From NCBI GenBank assembly GCA_964036195.1, contig OZ038459.1, forward strand, positions 11,095,206-11,159,205: 64,000 bases of DNA. Direction: 5' to 3'. How positions within the stretch are numbered: the stretch's first letter is position 1; each line of letters opens with the position of its first letter. The notes below the pieces were generated by a model. The model did not search any database, had not been told where the DNA came from, and saw only the letters and a program-made list of their open reading frames with translations. Below are positions 13,201 to 32,080 of this stretch, piece by piece. The DNA comes from Sphaerolaimus hirsutus (lineage: Eukaryota; Nematoda; Chromadorea; Monhysterida; Sphaerolaimidae). The translations under genes and the position numbers were made by a program.

Positions 13201-13676
13201 AGTACGTTTACTCGTGAGTAAAAGTAAAAAATTTACTTTACGTTTTCTTCACTCAGCGGGTGAGTAAAAAATAAATACTTTAAGTTTACGTATACCGTAT
13301 TACCTCGAATTATCCCCCCCCCCGAATTATCCCCCCCCCCCCCCGAATTAACCCCCCCCCTCAAATTTTGCTGACGAAAAAATTAACTCCCCTGGGGGTA
13401 TTTCGAGGTAATACGGTACTTTGAAAAAAGTTTTGTACTTTTAACAACTATGTTACCATCTTACGTGTCACTTTAATGCAGAACGACGAAGGTGCACCCC
13501 TTTTCTGTCTGCACTCGGCAACAAACCGGTGGCACGTGATAGGCATTTTGTCGCACCATTCGTGTGGATCACACGCTGCGCACCCGGCCGTTTTTGCGAA
13601 CATTTCAGCGCTGTCTACTTGGATCAGGGATGCAGTATTTGCTGGAATTGTGCCAAGACATGAAATTGTGAGATGA
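4237..13676 (+). CDS. Type II membrane LDLa/SRCR serine-protease homologue, catalytically dead
   Basis: Fourteen exons join in frame to 984 residues: 4237-4476, 4838-5097, 6140-6330, 6645-7115, 7401-7631, 8026-8142, 9481-9732, 9813-9933, 10003-10119, 10702-10757, 10836-11028, 12225-12586, 12649-12797, 13482-13676. The order is a 208-residue cytoplasmic region, one membrane segment (about 209-229, basic residues before it, so N-in), a stalk, five LDLa modules (about 390-588, each ending in an SDE-type calcium motif), an SRCR-like segment (589-667), a [11 protein letters not shown] linker, and a trypsin fold (709-984). The layout resembles corin and enteropeptidase. The activation site KR|IING, Asp194 (residue 922) and Asp102 (809) are kept. 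His57 is Arg (750), Ser195 is Glu (923), Gly193 is Asn and Asp189 is Gly. It is therefore a non-catalytic homologue acting at the cell surface; partners are unknown. The start ATG is chosen after the upstream repeat, and a further 5' exon is possible. An ATTAAA lies about 100 nt past the stop. Confidence 0.85.
5647..6084. mobile_element. TACCGTAT-family element in the second intron of the protease homologue
   Basis: It starts TACCGTATTACCTCGAATTA and ends TTCGAGGTAATACGGTA. C-runs separated by CTCGAATTA lie inside each end. It sits about 55 bp upstream of the exon encoding the membrane segment. Its unique core shares ATGTACATG and CATAGA stretches with the 251-665 copy, so the two are copies of one family. 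Confidence 0.75.
6365..6585. mobile_element. AGTTTGCACCGTGACT inverted-repeat MITE
   Basis: The left end, CAGTTTGCACCGTGACTTTGG, is roughly complementary to CCAAAGTCATAAACGCG at the right. A small inner hairpin reads TGAATGGCGA-cata-TCGCCATTCA. The same element with a better right end lies at 31,179-31,392. It is AT-rich and non-coding, in the intron after the membrane exon. Confidence 0.55.
8167..8333. mobile_element. CACACACTAGTTGACA foldback MITE
   Basis: The left arm CACTAGTTGACATTGACACC is mirrored by GGTGTCGATGTTAAAATAACTAGTGTG on the right. Inner arms GAAAGCTTGC and GCAAGCTT also pair. It belongs to the same family as 23,946-24,087 and 35,352-36,310. It lies about 25 bp downstream of the third LDLa exon's donor site. 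Confidence 0.7.
8400..8905. mobile_element. Degenerate TTGAATAATTCCCCC array of the C-rich element family
   Basis: About 25 copies of a 14-17 base unit TTGAATAATTCCCCC occur in two blocks around an AT-rich core at about 8,705-8,820. The terminal TACCGTAT boxes are lost or unrecognisable, so this is an old copy of the family seen intact at 22,923-23,285. Confidence 0.5.
10202..10550. mobile_element. TACCGTAT..ATACGGTA element, TTGAATAATTCCCC subtype
   Basis: It begins TACCGTATTTCTTTGAACAA and ends ATTACTCGAGCAAATACGGTA, with C-rich units inside both ends. It lies in the protease-homologue intron between the SRCR-like exon and the small CPTRSV exon. It begins about 80 bp after the donor that preserves frame (10,119). 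Confidence 0.7.
11047..12163. mobile_element. Composite insertion: TCTATTGGAA element hosting a TATACTCGGC element
   Basis: The outer ends share CTATATTTCTTCTATTGG at 11,047 and a diverged complement CTATTAGAAGAAATACGGTAG near 12,163. Inside, GTATAGTCGGCAGACATGAT (11,281) and ATCATGTCTGCCGAGTATAC (12,013) form the ends of a Tc1/mariner-like TA-site element. A second inner copy, TATAGTCGACAGACACATCA, lies near 11,440. The whole insertion fills most of the intron between the two halves of the protease fold. Confidence 0.5.
12841..13450. mobile_element. AGTTGTTAAAACGTATTTAC element with nested TACCGTAT element
   Basis: It starts TAGTTGTTAAAACGTATTTAC and ends GTACTTTTAACAACTA. The interior repeats GAGTAC and GAGTAAAA motifs. 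A complete 126-bp TACCGTAT element (13,293-13,418) is nested near the right end. It occupies the last intron of the protease homologue. The same family without the nested copy is at 17,774-18,158. Confidence 0.65.
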
Positions 13677-14387
13677 CAATGCGGAGAGTGATGCTGTTTT
13701 TTATTCATTCCAGTTCAGGTGCTACATATCACTTTCATGAGATTAGCATTACCTATATTATATTTATTAATTTCGTTAATTAAAATATTTATATAATTAT
13801 GGCGCTGCACCAAAAATTCCAATGCAACAAAAATGCACCATAACAGTTTGCAAAAGTGTGTGACGAATTTCAGTCATTGCGGAGCCACTTTTTCGCACCA
13901 CAATTTGTGTATTACATTACCTATTGTACATATTATGCAATTCTTAATATATCATTCACTTAATTGCTAAGATATTGATTGCTTGTTTAAGGAAAAGTTC
14001 AGAAAGTAACGTGTCACTCTCATGCTACCGCGCATGGAGATCCGTGCACTACGCTACAAAGCTACCTATGTCATTTTTCTTAATTAGGTACATTGTTAAG
14101 ACATGGAATTGAACGTGACCCAGATGCCAAACAGATAATAATTTAACTGCTCTGTGTGACCTAGACATACCTACAATTAGAAATAATAGAGTCAAGTAAA
14201 ATTAGTCTTTCTTAAGTCAATAGTCAAGTCCTTCCCAGAAAACTCCTCCCTTCGAATAACTACCCATGTTGGCCGACTGAGAAAAAAATAATACCCCCTC
14301 GAAGAACACCAACACAAGTCTGGACAAAAATAACTTCCCTGGGGACTTATTGGAGGGTGTACGGCATATGCATTTAAAAGAAATACC
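13677..14387. other. 3' flank of the protease homologue, no gene seen
   Basis: AT-rich sequence follows the stop codon, with an ATTAAA at about 13,779 that could serve polyadenylation. From 14,230 to 14,360 there are diverged C-rich repeat units ending TTGGAGGGTGTACGGCA. No open frame with coding character is seen. Confidence 0.4.
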
Positions 14388-14741
14388 TACCGTATTTCCT
14401 CGAAATACCCCCAGGGGATTTATTTTTCATAGTGGAAATTTTGAGGGGAGTATTTCGAGGCGGGTTTATTACTTTGCCAGAATTTTCTTGAACTTCCAGC
14501 AATTCTCAAGTCATTCACACATGTGTCCCTATTTTCAGTGTATAACTGCATCATGGTTGTTAAAACGTATTTACGTTTACCCCCCCCCCCTCGAAATGGA
14601 CACTATGAATTTATAAGCCCCCTCCCTGGAAATACCCCCTCCCTCCAAATATGGTGTATAGTGAATGTAAATGACAAAAGCAACCCCCCTCAAAATTGTC
14701 ACTCTGAAAAACACCCTGGGGTATTTCGATGAAATACGGTA
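14388..14741. mobile_element. TACCGTAT-family element
   Basis: It begins TACCGTATTTCCTCGAAATA followed by C-runs and ends GGTATTTCGATGAAATACGGTA. The interior includes a fragment of the AGTTGTTAAAACG family (about 14,557-14,582), probably from an older insertion. Confidence 0.65.
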
Positions 14742-15397
14742 TTTCGACTGGGAAAGCGTAATAAAGCGTATGGGTATTTTGCGAAAGCGCAAGCATAAGC
14801 ATAAATACCCAAATACCAGGGTATTTTAGGTAAGCGTAAACACGCTTTGCAACTCTGGCATTGACTCAACAAATGGAACTTGCAGAACTTCATGTTTCGG
14901 CTGAGAAATGCATCAAACGTGTCACACATCCCTGTTTTTTATAGGCCCTCTGTACAGCCTGTCAAAATAGACCTGAGACAAAGACATCTGCATGAAGGTG
15001 CTAAAAATAAAGCCCCAGCCGAGTAAGACAGCAAGGTGAGCATCGATCGATACAGTAGGAGAGCGCCACATTCAGCTCGAGGCAATTTCGAAGCTTGCAT
15101 CACGCCGCGCATTGGCGCCGACGTGCTTTTGTCTGTGCGCATCATTTGTGTGCATTGATCAAGACAAGCACCTGTGCTTGCATCGCTCAGTTGAGACGCA
15201 GAAACATTACTTGTGCTGCCCACAATATATGGATATTGGTTGTATTGTTTGTTTTTTCACGGATTTTATGTTTTCTTGATCGCTTTTAAATATGTATTCA
15301 GAAGTTCAATGGAATCCTTTAAAAAAGGTACACATCTGTCTCTGCTACTAGGTGCTTTTCAACTAGCTAATTGGAATGACCTGGGGGCAGTCCCAGA
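14742..15397. other. Intergenic stretch, nothing recognised
   Basis: It contains a tract of AAAGCGTA-like repeats (14,750-14,850) and a moderately GC-rich unique part (about 14,950-15,220). A 94-codon frame on the minus strand in that part shows no domain and no splice partners. I do not call a gene. Confidence 0.35.
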
Positions 15398-15772
15398 CCC
15401 TGTAAACTGTAAAGTTAAGTGTAAAATGTGATGTAAAATGTCGATCAAAACCAAAAGGATAAGATTTTATTACTGAACTTTGCATTACAATTAACACTTT
15501 ACTTTACATTTATCATGACAAATGACACATTGCATGACATTTTACATGACATTTGATGCTTTACTTTACACTTTACAGGGTCTAGGATTGGCAACTGGTG
15601 GCAGTGCCAAGCCTTGTAAAGTGTAAAGTAAAGTGTTAAATGTCATGTAAAATGTCAATCAAAACAAAAAGAACAGATTACATTGCTGAACATTGCAGGG
15701 CATTTGACACTTTACTTTAAATTTGTCATGAAAATTGACACTGCATGGCATTTGATGCTTTACTTTAAGGGC
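15398..15772. mobile_element. Two tandem TGTAAAATGTCA MITEs
   Basis: The first copy runs from CCCTGTAAACTGTAAAG to CTTTACAGGGTC. The second runs from CCTTGTAAAGTGTAAAG to TTTACTTTAAGGGC. Each folds on itself through TGTCATGTAAAATG and its complement. The short spacer GGATTGGCAACTGGTGGC between them resembles sequence beside other copies. Confidence 0.65.
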
Positions 15773-16554
15773 TAAGGACTGCCCCCCACCCCTGGTGAAA
15801 TTGTGAAAGCCCACTTGGCAGAAACACATTAAATCTATTTATAAAAACCTTCAATTATAAAAGCATTCAGATGCACTTTGCAGTGTGTATGGTTTCTTTA
15901 CCGGCACTCGATTCTATATTTGAGCCCACACACAATTAACTAAATCAATTTAACATTTAATCGACACAAATAAATGCAAAAGCAATCCGACAGCTTCCCC
16001 ATCTATGCAGCCGTAGTCTTACAGCCCGATCCCATGACTGGCACAGCGCGCGGGAACGTGCATCGAAGTCAAAAAGGTGCCGCGTCAAAGTATACAAGGT
16101 GCGCTGTCGGTGCGTTATTTCGAGAACGATTGGACATTTGTATAGATCGCTGCTTTTTGCATGGCGGCCACAATTGAAATGATCTTTCTTGGTTTCGCTG
16201 CGTCTGCGGAGCGCGCCAATCAACGGCTCCCATAACGCGTTATTTCGCGCTCTTGTTTATACGGTCCCCGTTGGCGCGATGCGCCAGAATGCGGCGGGGC
16301 GTACATACATACAGGGCGGCTCCGCGCAAACGTAGATGGCCACATACTGCGACACGTTATTCCACTATTTTTTCGTCAAACGATAGATTCCTGCAACGAC
16401 TGGCACCACTGAACATCATTATTATTCATAAATGTTATCTACTCATGCAACAGGACACCGAGAACATCCATTACCCTCGCTCGTTATTTCAGCACATTTC
16501 CCCGGCATTATACGGCCCCCAAGATAGTCCGGGCAGCGCTGCTGGAGCCGGCGA

Positions 16555-16935
16555 CTAAACTAAACCGAGTTGGGGGGGGGGGTGCAAAATTGGTCCGAGT
16601 TGGGGGGGGGGGGGCAGTGCAGCTGTCAGCAAGCTATTCGCGTCGCGGCGGCGCCCGTCCATGTGCACTGTGCTGCAGCGGGGCTGGGCCGCGCCACCGT
16701 CGCACGCTCGCCCACCAGTGGCTGCTCGCATGCGGGCGCTGGCCGCGGCGCCATTCTCCACTGGCAGGTTCAATTTTTGACGCCAACCCCCCGTTTTTGT
16801 TGGCGTCAAGTGCCCGGGCCAGTTTTCCTTTCCGCGGCGCGGCGGGCGGGCGAAATTCGTTCTTGCCGCGCCGCCGCCGGGCGCTGGTGCCGCGGCGGCG
16901 CGTTCCCTTTTGGCGCCCGGCGCGCCATTAGAGAG
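16555..16935. promoter_or_regulatory. GC- and CpG-rich island upstream of 14-3-3
   Basis: A sharply bounded GC-rich block with two long G-runs (about 16,573 and 16,604) and dense CG dinucleotides stands in AT-rich DNA 2 kb before the 14-3-3 start codon. Long frames exist on both strands here, which is expected from low stop density. A promoter or untranslated first exon for 14-3-3 is my inference; no TATA box is convincing. Confidence 0.35.
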
Positions 16936-17773
16936 TTCGTAATAGTGGCCGTACTTTTGCAAACATTGCCCAGATTTCGTAATAATCGAGAGTGTTCGGT
17001 ATTTTAGTTCGTGGGCTGAAATATTCAATCAATTTTTCGTCGGAATTTTTAATTTGTTTGTTTGTAAAACGATTTATTGCCTTCAAAATTAAATGTTCAC
17101 TTCACTTCAAAAAAATGTTGTTCTCTCAGTTTTTAGGCCGCCGCTTCGTCAGTCAAAAATTTGTTTGTTCTTTTTTGGCGGCGTCTGATAAGAAAGATGT
17201 CTGATAAAACGCCTTGCAACATTGACAATTTTTTTGTCTGCAGCTGAGAATAGACCGCGTGCCATCCAATTTTTAGGCATGTCAGTTGTATGCTAAACAT
17301 TTTATAGCGTGTGTATCCAGCACTTAATTGTGTGACAGCTGCCGCGCCGCCGCGGCATTACCATGTGCTCACGGCGCCCCTTCGTTCATGAACTTTGCCC
17401 GCCAAAATGCAAAAATTTGAAAGCTTGATTGCGAAATTATTGACCCGCCTACCATTGGCACGTTGAAAATCGTCGTTTACCAGTGCATCACGTGTATGTA
17501 TTTACACTGATTACAGGCACAATTTGCACAGTAAAATACATACCACGCGTTCGAAAATTATTTCAGCAATACGCGCCGCGCGCGCCGCCGTTGCCGCGGC
17601 GAAATTCATTTTACACAATTTCGACCCGCCCACATTTTTGCATTTTTGCCCAGTCATGTATTTTCTTTTTGAGTCATCGATTTTTATTCATAAAATTCGG
17701 CCGGAACGGTGTGAAATATTCAAATGGGTTTGTTTTGCTGACGCGTGAGTCACGCGCGGGCACGTGTACACCA

Positions 17774-18158
17774 TAGTTGTTAAAACGTATTTACTTTGAC
17801 TCGATAAGTACGTATTCTCGAGTACAGCATAAATACGTTTATGTTTCCTCCAAAATACTTACGTATACTTTTTGAAAGTACTTGAGTACAGAAAACGTAT
17901 TTAAAGTAGGCTTTTTCAAGGCTACAAGAGAGAAAACAGCAAAAAAATAGGGAAAGATAGCCAGCCAAATGTGGGTATATTAACACACATATAGACAAAA
18001 CTAGCTGGAACCTAGCTGGTTTTCTGGGACAAAAGTACGTTTACTCACGTTTACTCATGAGTAAAAGAAAAAAATACGTTTCGTTTTCTGTACTTGGGGC
18101 GAGTAAAAAATAAATACTTTTACGTATACTTTAAAAAAGTTTGGTACTTTTAACAACT
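17774..18158. mobile_element. AGTTGTTAAAACGTATTTAC element
   Basis: It starts AGTTGTTAAAACGTATTTAC and ends GGTACTTTTAACAACT. The interior has GAGTACAG and GAGTAAAAGA repeats like those at 12,841-13,450. It is non-coding. Confidence 0.65.
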
Positions 18159-18940
18159 CTGGTACACGCAGTAAAAGCAATATGTGAACATCATGCTGAC
18201 ACATTTGCACTTGCTGCTGCATCGCTAAATTACTAAATTACCTAACACACAACAGTAACACATTCCGAATCCTTTCAGCTCACTGTACCTAGTGTATTTA
18301 GTGTCCAAATGAAGTTTTGTGCATAATTTGTGTACACAAACAAGTTATTTACCTAGGCTGTAAGTTCATCTGCACTTCAGCCCATACATTCATCTGCACT
18401 TCAGCCCATGCATTCAAGGACACATAATTAATTTCTTAAAGTGGCGTGTTCCTTCACTGGCATATGCAAAACTAAATTACCTGTGCAAAATCATCACTTG
18501 TGCAAGAAGTCCGTGCCGATCCCGACTGCTTCGTAACACTGTACAAATAGAGATCGCTTTTTGTATTGGAAAGTGTTACTTTTGCGCGTGCGCAGTGTTC
18601 GAAATCGTCGGTTTGCTTTGAAGTCGTGTCATCCATTTGAACGTTTCGAAATTCAGTCTCACATTTCGCAATCGCCAACCCCCACCATAAAGGCGCGCGC
18701 CAATTTCGCATTTTCAAATTTTGTGACGTTTCCGTTAAAAAAAAATAAATCGCCAAAAATCGTCCTTTTTGCAGGCCTTGGCTATTTGTTGCCCGTTTTT
18801 GTCGCTCGGCAGTGAAATCTCGGACCGGTTGCCTCAGCTGCGTCTGCCGCGCGACAAATCCCTGTTAATTATCTGCCCCAGATATTGTTGCGGATTAGAC
18901 CCGCTAGGTTTTACGAATTTCGAATTTTGAATAGGACACC

Positions 18941-26746
<7,806 letters not shown>

Positions 26747-28320
26747 ACCCCCCAACCCCCCGCGCACCCCCCATTTCTTTGGCACAACTTTTCGTGTTTT
26801 ATCTTTTTCGGTCCTTTCAAAAAACACTACACGTCGCATTGTCGCTTTTTTTTCTCCGATTTTTTTCCCGTTTTGTAATTTGCTGAATTTGTCTTTATCT
26901 GAGAAATGAGTTTATCTTTCCGGGATGGATGGATTTGATACGGACACACGTTTACACGCCAACTCGCGTACCGAACCGGTTTTGATAGATTTCGGATTTT
27001 TGTCTCGTTTTTGCGTCCACCTGGAAGTGTATAACTATTGTGTATCCGGTAATCTACTAGTTCACGATGGGACACCGATGGTAATCTGGTCTATTTTGCA
27101 TCAATTCTACGTTTTGTGACGCGGAAATACGCTGTATTGTGCAGTTTCTTCACGAAACCTTTCCCGCCACTTACTCGCCTGTTTGTGGTGAAACGAGTTT
27201 CCAAAAAACTCTCGAAAATAAGCGAGGAAGTTGCCAAATTCAGTAAATTTCTCGTGTTCTATTATCGTCCGCAAAACACATGCAATGTGATATCCAAATA
27301 GGTATTCTGATTTATTTTTTCAAAATTTTTCGGGTTTCCGGTGGTCATTTTACCGTGTCACTTTTTTGGCGCTTGCTTGGATGATAAATACGTGAAAATG
27401 ACTTCCGGTTTCAGTAAATATGTATTTCAGCTTAGTGGTAGCGGTATCGTTCTAGAGGCAGCCTGTAGTTAATGGAACACTGTTTTTTTTCTTTCGGAAT
27501 TCCACCTGTCACTCGGATGGGAATTTCCGCTCGAAACAAGTTGTCTGTTTTTTTTTATTGGCAGATTTTTTATTCGCCCAAGCCCCCCACATCGCTGTTG
27601 TTGTTGCTAAGACTTTATGCGCTGTTTTTTTCTTTCTGAAATTTGCCAAGAAAATATTTAATGTGTAAAATTATTTATAGTCGCTAGGTATTTGACGAGC
27701 TGTGGTCCTCACTTTTCGTGCGCTGATTTTTTCTTTCGATAATTTGAAATATTTGAAATTTTGTCAACAGTAAATGCATTGGGAAATTCAGGCCCACAGC
27801 TGTTTTGCCAAAATTGTCAGTACTTGGTGCTGTCAATTTGCTGGCAGATTAAGATTCAAAGAAAACCGGCTTTTACCGTTATTTAAATTGCTCGTCGTTT
27901 ATGTATGCGTCAGGTAAATATTACAGGAAGTAGTTTAAATGTATTTAAATAGAGAATATACTTATGGAATACAAGAAAATCTTGAGGACTGTAAAATTTC
28001 ATGTTCCATCTACTATAACTGCCGGGTGATCTTTCAACGATGTTCAAATTTCAGCAAATCTGTTCCGTAAGCAAAATTCTCGCCTGTCTCGTGCGTGTGG
28101 CGATGTTCTATTTATCGTCGATATTTGTCTCAATCAAATTCGAAATTAAAGTTACTTTTTAAAATCCTAGTGACATTTACTTATTTTCGCCACAGTAATC
28201 TCATTGGGACCCTAAAAACAATACAATCGTATCGTGTTCAAAAACCAATAAACTACAAGTGTATCTGTTTCATGTTGGTGGTATTTGAATGTATAAACTT
28301 CACAGAGTCCATACCTCACC
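26747..28320. other. 3' flank of 14-3-3, probably untranslated region
   Basis: About 1.5 kb of T-rich, mostly unique sequence with none of the repeat families found elsewhere. Freedom from insertions suggests constraint or a transcribed 3' UTR, but I see no clear polyadenylation signal before an AATAAA near 28,246. Confidence 0.35.
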
Positions 28321-28324
28321 CATT

Positions 28325-28700
28325 TCTATGGAGCCACGCAGTGGATGTCAACTGGTTTCGGTGTCAGCTCGATTTTATTTCAATTTAGGGCGCAGGACAA
28401 TTTTGAAGTGCACTTGGGGCAGTGCCGAAAAGAGATCCATATTGCCATGTGCATTTGAACATTGTTATCACCTAAAATCCTCATGAACATCAGGCAGCCC
28501 ATTTGACATCCGATGACACTCTGTCAACTGTGCTGGCCGGTTAAATGACGATTTTAGTTGACGGTTACAAAACCATGTTCAAATGCACGTGGCAATACTG
28601 ATTCCTGTTCGCCATTGCCGCATGTCCACTTGAGAATTGTCCTGAATAAATTGAACTAAAATCGGGTTGACACCGAAACCAGTTGACTCCAGTGTAGCGC
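28325..28700. mobile_element. Inverted-repeat element, GTCAACTGGTTTCGGTGTC arms
   Basis: GTCAACTGGTTTCGGTGTCA at the left pairs with GACACCGAAACCAGTTGACT at the right. TTCAATTTAGG and CATGTGCATTTGAACAT also have complements (AAATTGAACT, ATGTTCAAATGCACGTG). It is related to the GTTGACA foldback family at 8,167, 23,946 and 35,352. Confidence 0.65.
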
Positions 28701-29002
28701 CTATATCAAGATCCATATTTGTGTATGGAAAACAGATTGAAAAAAATACAGCAAAGGTGTGCAAGTAAATGTGGCATTTATCCTTTGTACCTGGATATTT
28801 GGTTTGAATGTGGGTAAATTTTTGTGGCTGCGGGTATTACCTAATCGACAATTCATAGAGTCCTGTTTGACGTGCGAGCGTCGTGTAGCTCACTTAATTA
28901 AAAACATTGCTCCTATTGTGTGCAAATGTGCGGCTTGACTGAAATCATCGAAATCACAACCTAGCAAGCCTGTACGCACGATCGAGGTCCAGCCGCCGTG
29001 CG

Positions 29003-31128
<2,126 letters not shown>

Positions 31129-31178
31129 ACCGTGTGAGTTGATGGCATTGTGAATTGAACTAATGCGCCTATATATCT

Positions 31179-31392
31179 ACTAGTTTGCACCGTGACTGAA
31201 ATGGTGACATGGCGACATCCAGTGTACCTACACTTATTGTATGCTATATGTGTTTTAGTTATCATATTTTCAAAGTTAAACTTTCATTGATTTAAATTCA
31301 AATTTAATTAAATTAAATTATTCAACTGAGTTGATTCATTTGCATTTTAAAAAAAAATTCCGTTTTCACCGAAGTCACGGCGCAAACTAGTT
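31179..31392. mobile_element. ACTAGTTTGCACCGTGACT MITE
   Basis: The left end ACTAGTTTGCACCGTGACT is mirrored by AGTCACGGCGCAAACTAGT at the right. The interior is AT-rich (TTTAAATTCAAATTTAATTAAA). It lies 50 bp after the TRAPPC3 stop codon and probably inside its 3' UTR. Confidence 0.72.
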
Positions 31393-31691
31393 TGTGTAGG
31401 CACAGTTAGCTGTCATAATATTCATTTTATCTGGTGTTAGGGTTGAGGTCTATTGATTGAACAGCATTTGGTTGTCACTCGGGAGATTTTGCCGCGTTGA
31501 CGTGAACATTCCCGTTTTTCTCTTCTCACTGTGTACCGCTTGCGCTAATCTGGTGATATGTTTCACTTCCACAAAAATTGAAAAATGAATACAGATAAAA
31601 TTTAAATGGTAGTCGTGTATTGTAAATATTTGCAGGGTAGATTGCAAACAATGAGGAATTCGTGCAAAAATTTTCAGCTTAAATTATGACT

Positions 31692-31948
31692 TACCGTATT
31701 TCCTCGAATTACCCCCCGGGGGTTTATTTTTTCAGAGTGAAAATTTTGAGAGAAAAACGTGAAAATTGCAACAATAACCACCATTTATAACTTTTTACAG
31801 CCTAAGATGTATATAAGGATGTAGATGGTATAAACGATGTTCTAACGTAACACAGTAAATGTTTTGAACGTCTGTTATGCATTTCCCGGACCACAAATTC
31901 ATAGTGTCCATTTTGAGGGGGGTATTTCGAGGTGGGGGTATTACGGTA
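31692..31948. mobile_element. TACCGTAT-family element between TRAPPC3 and the SDR gene
   Basis: It starts TACCGTATTTCCTCGAATTA and ends ATTTCGAGGTGGGGGTATTACGGTA. The core contains ATGGTATAAACGATGTTCTAACGTAACAC, also found in complement at about 57,470-57,500, which identifies that copy as family. Confidence 0.65.
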
Positions 31949-32080
31949 TCTATTAGGAAATACGAGGAAATATGGTATCTATTAATGAGCTTAAATTATG
32001 ACAATGCAACTTACACGCATAGCTATACAGTAACTATGTAAATAACAGGTTTTCATTAAATCGGCAATCATTTGAGGCAA

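Noticed and set aside
14939-15289. 94-codon minus frame and 64-codon plus frame
   Set aside because: No domain, no splice sites that extend them, and neighbouring sequence is repeat. Treated as chance.
16555-17028. 157-codon minus frame and 145-codon plus frame
   Set aside because: Both lie in a CpG-rich island with few stops. The composition is Ala/Gly/Arg low complexity and no family is recognisable. A regulatory island is the simpler reading.
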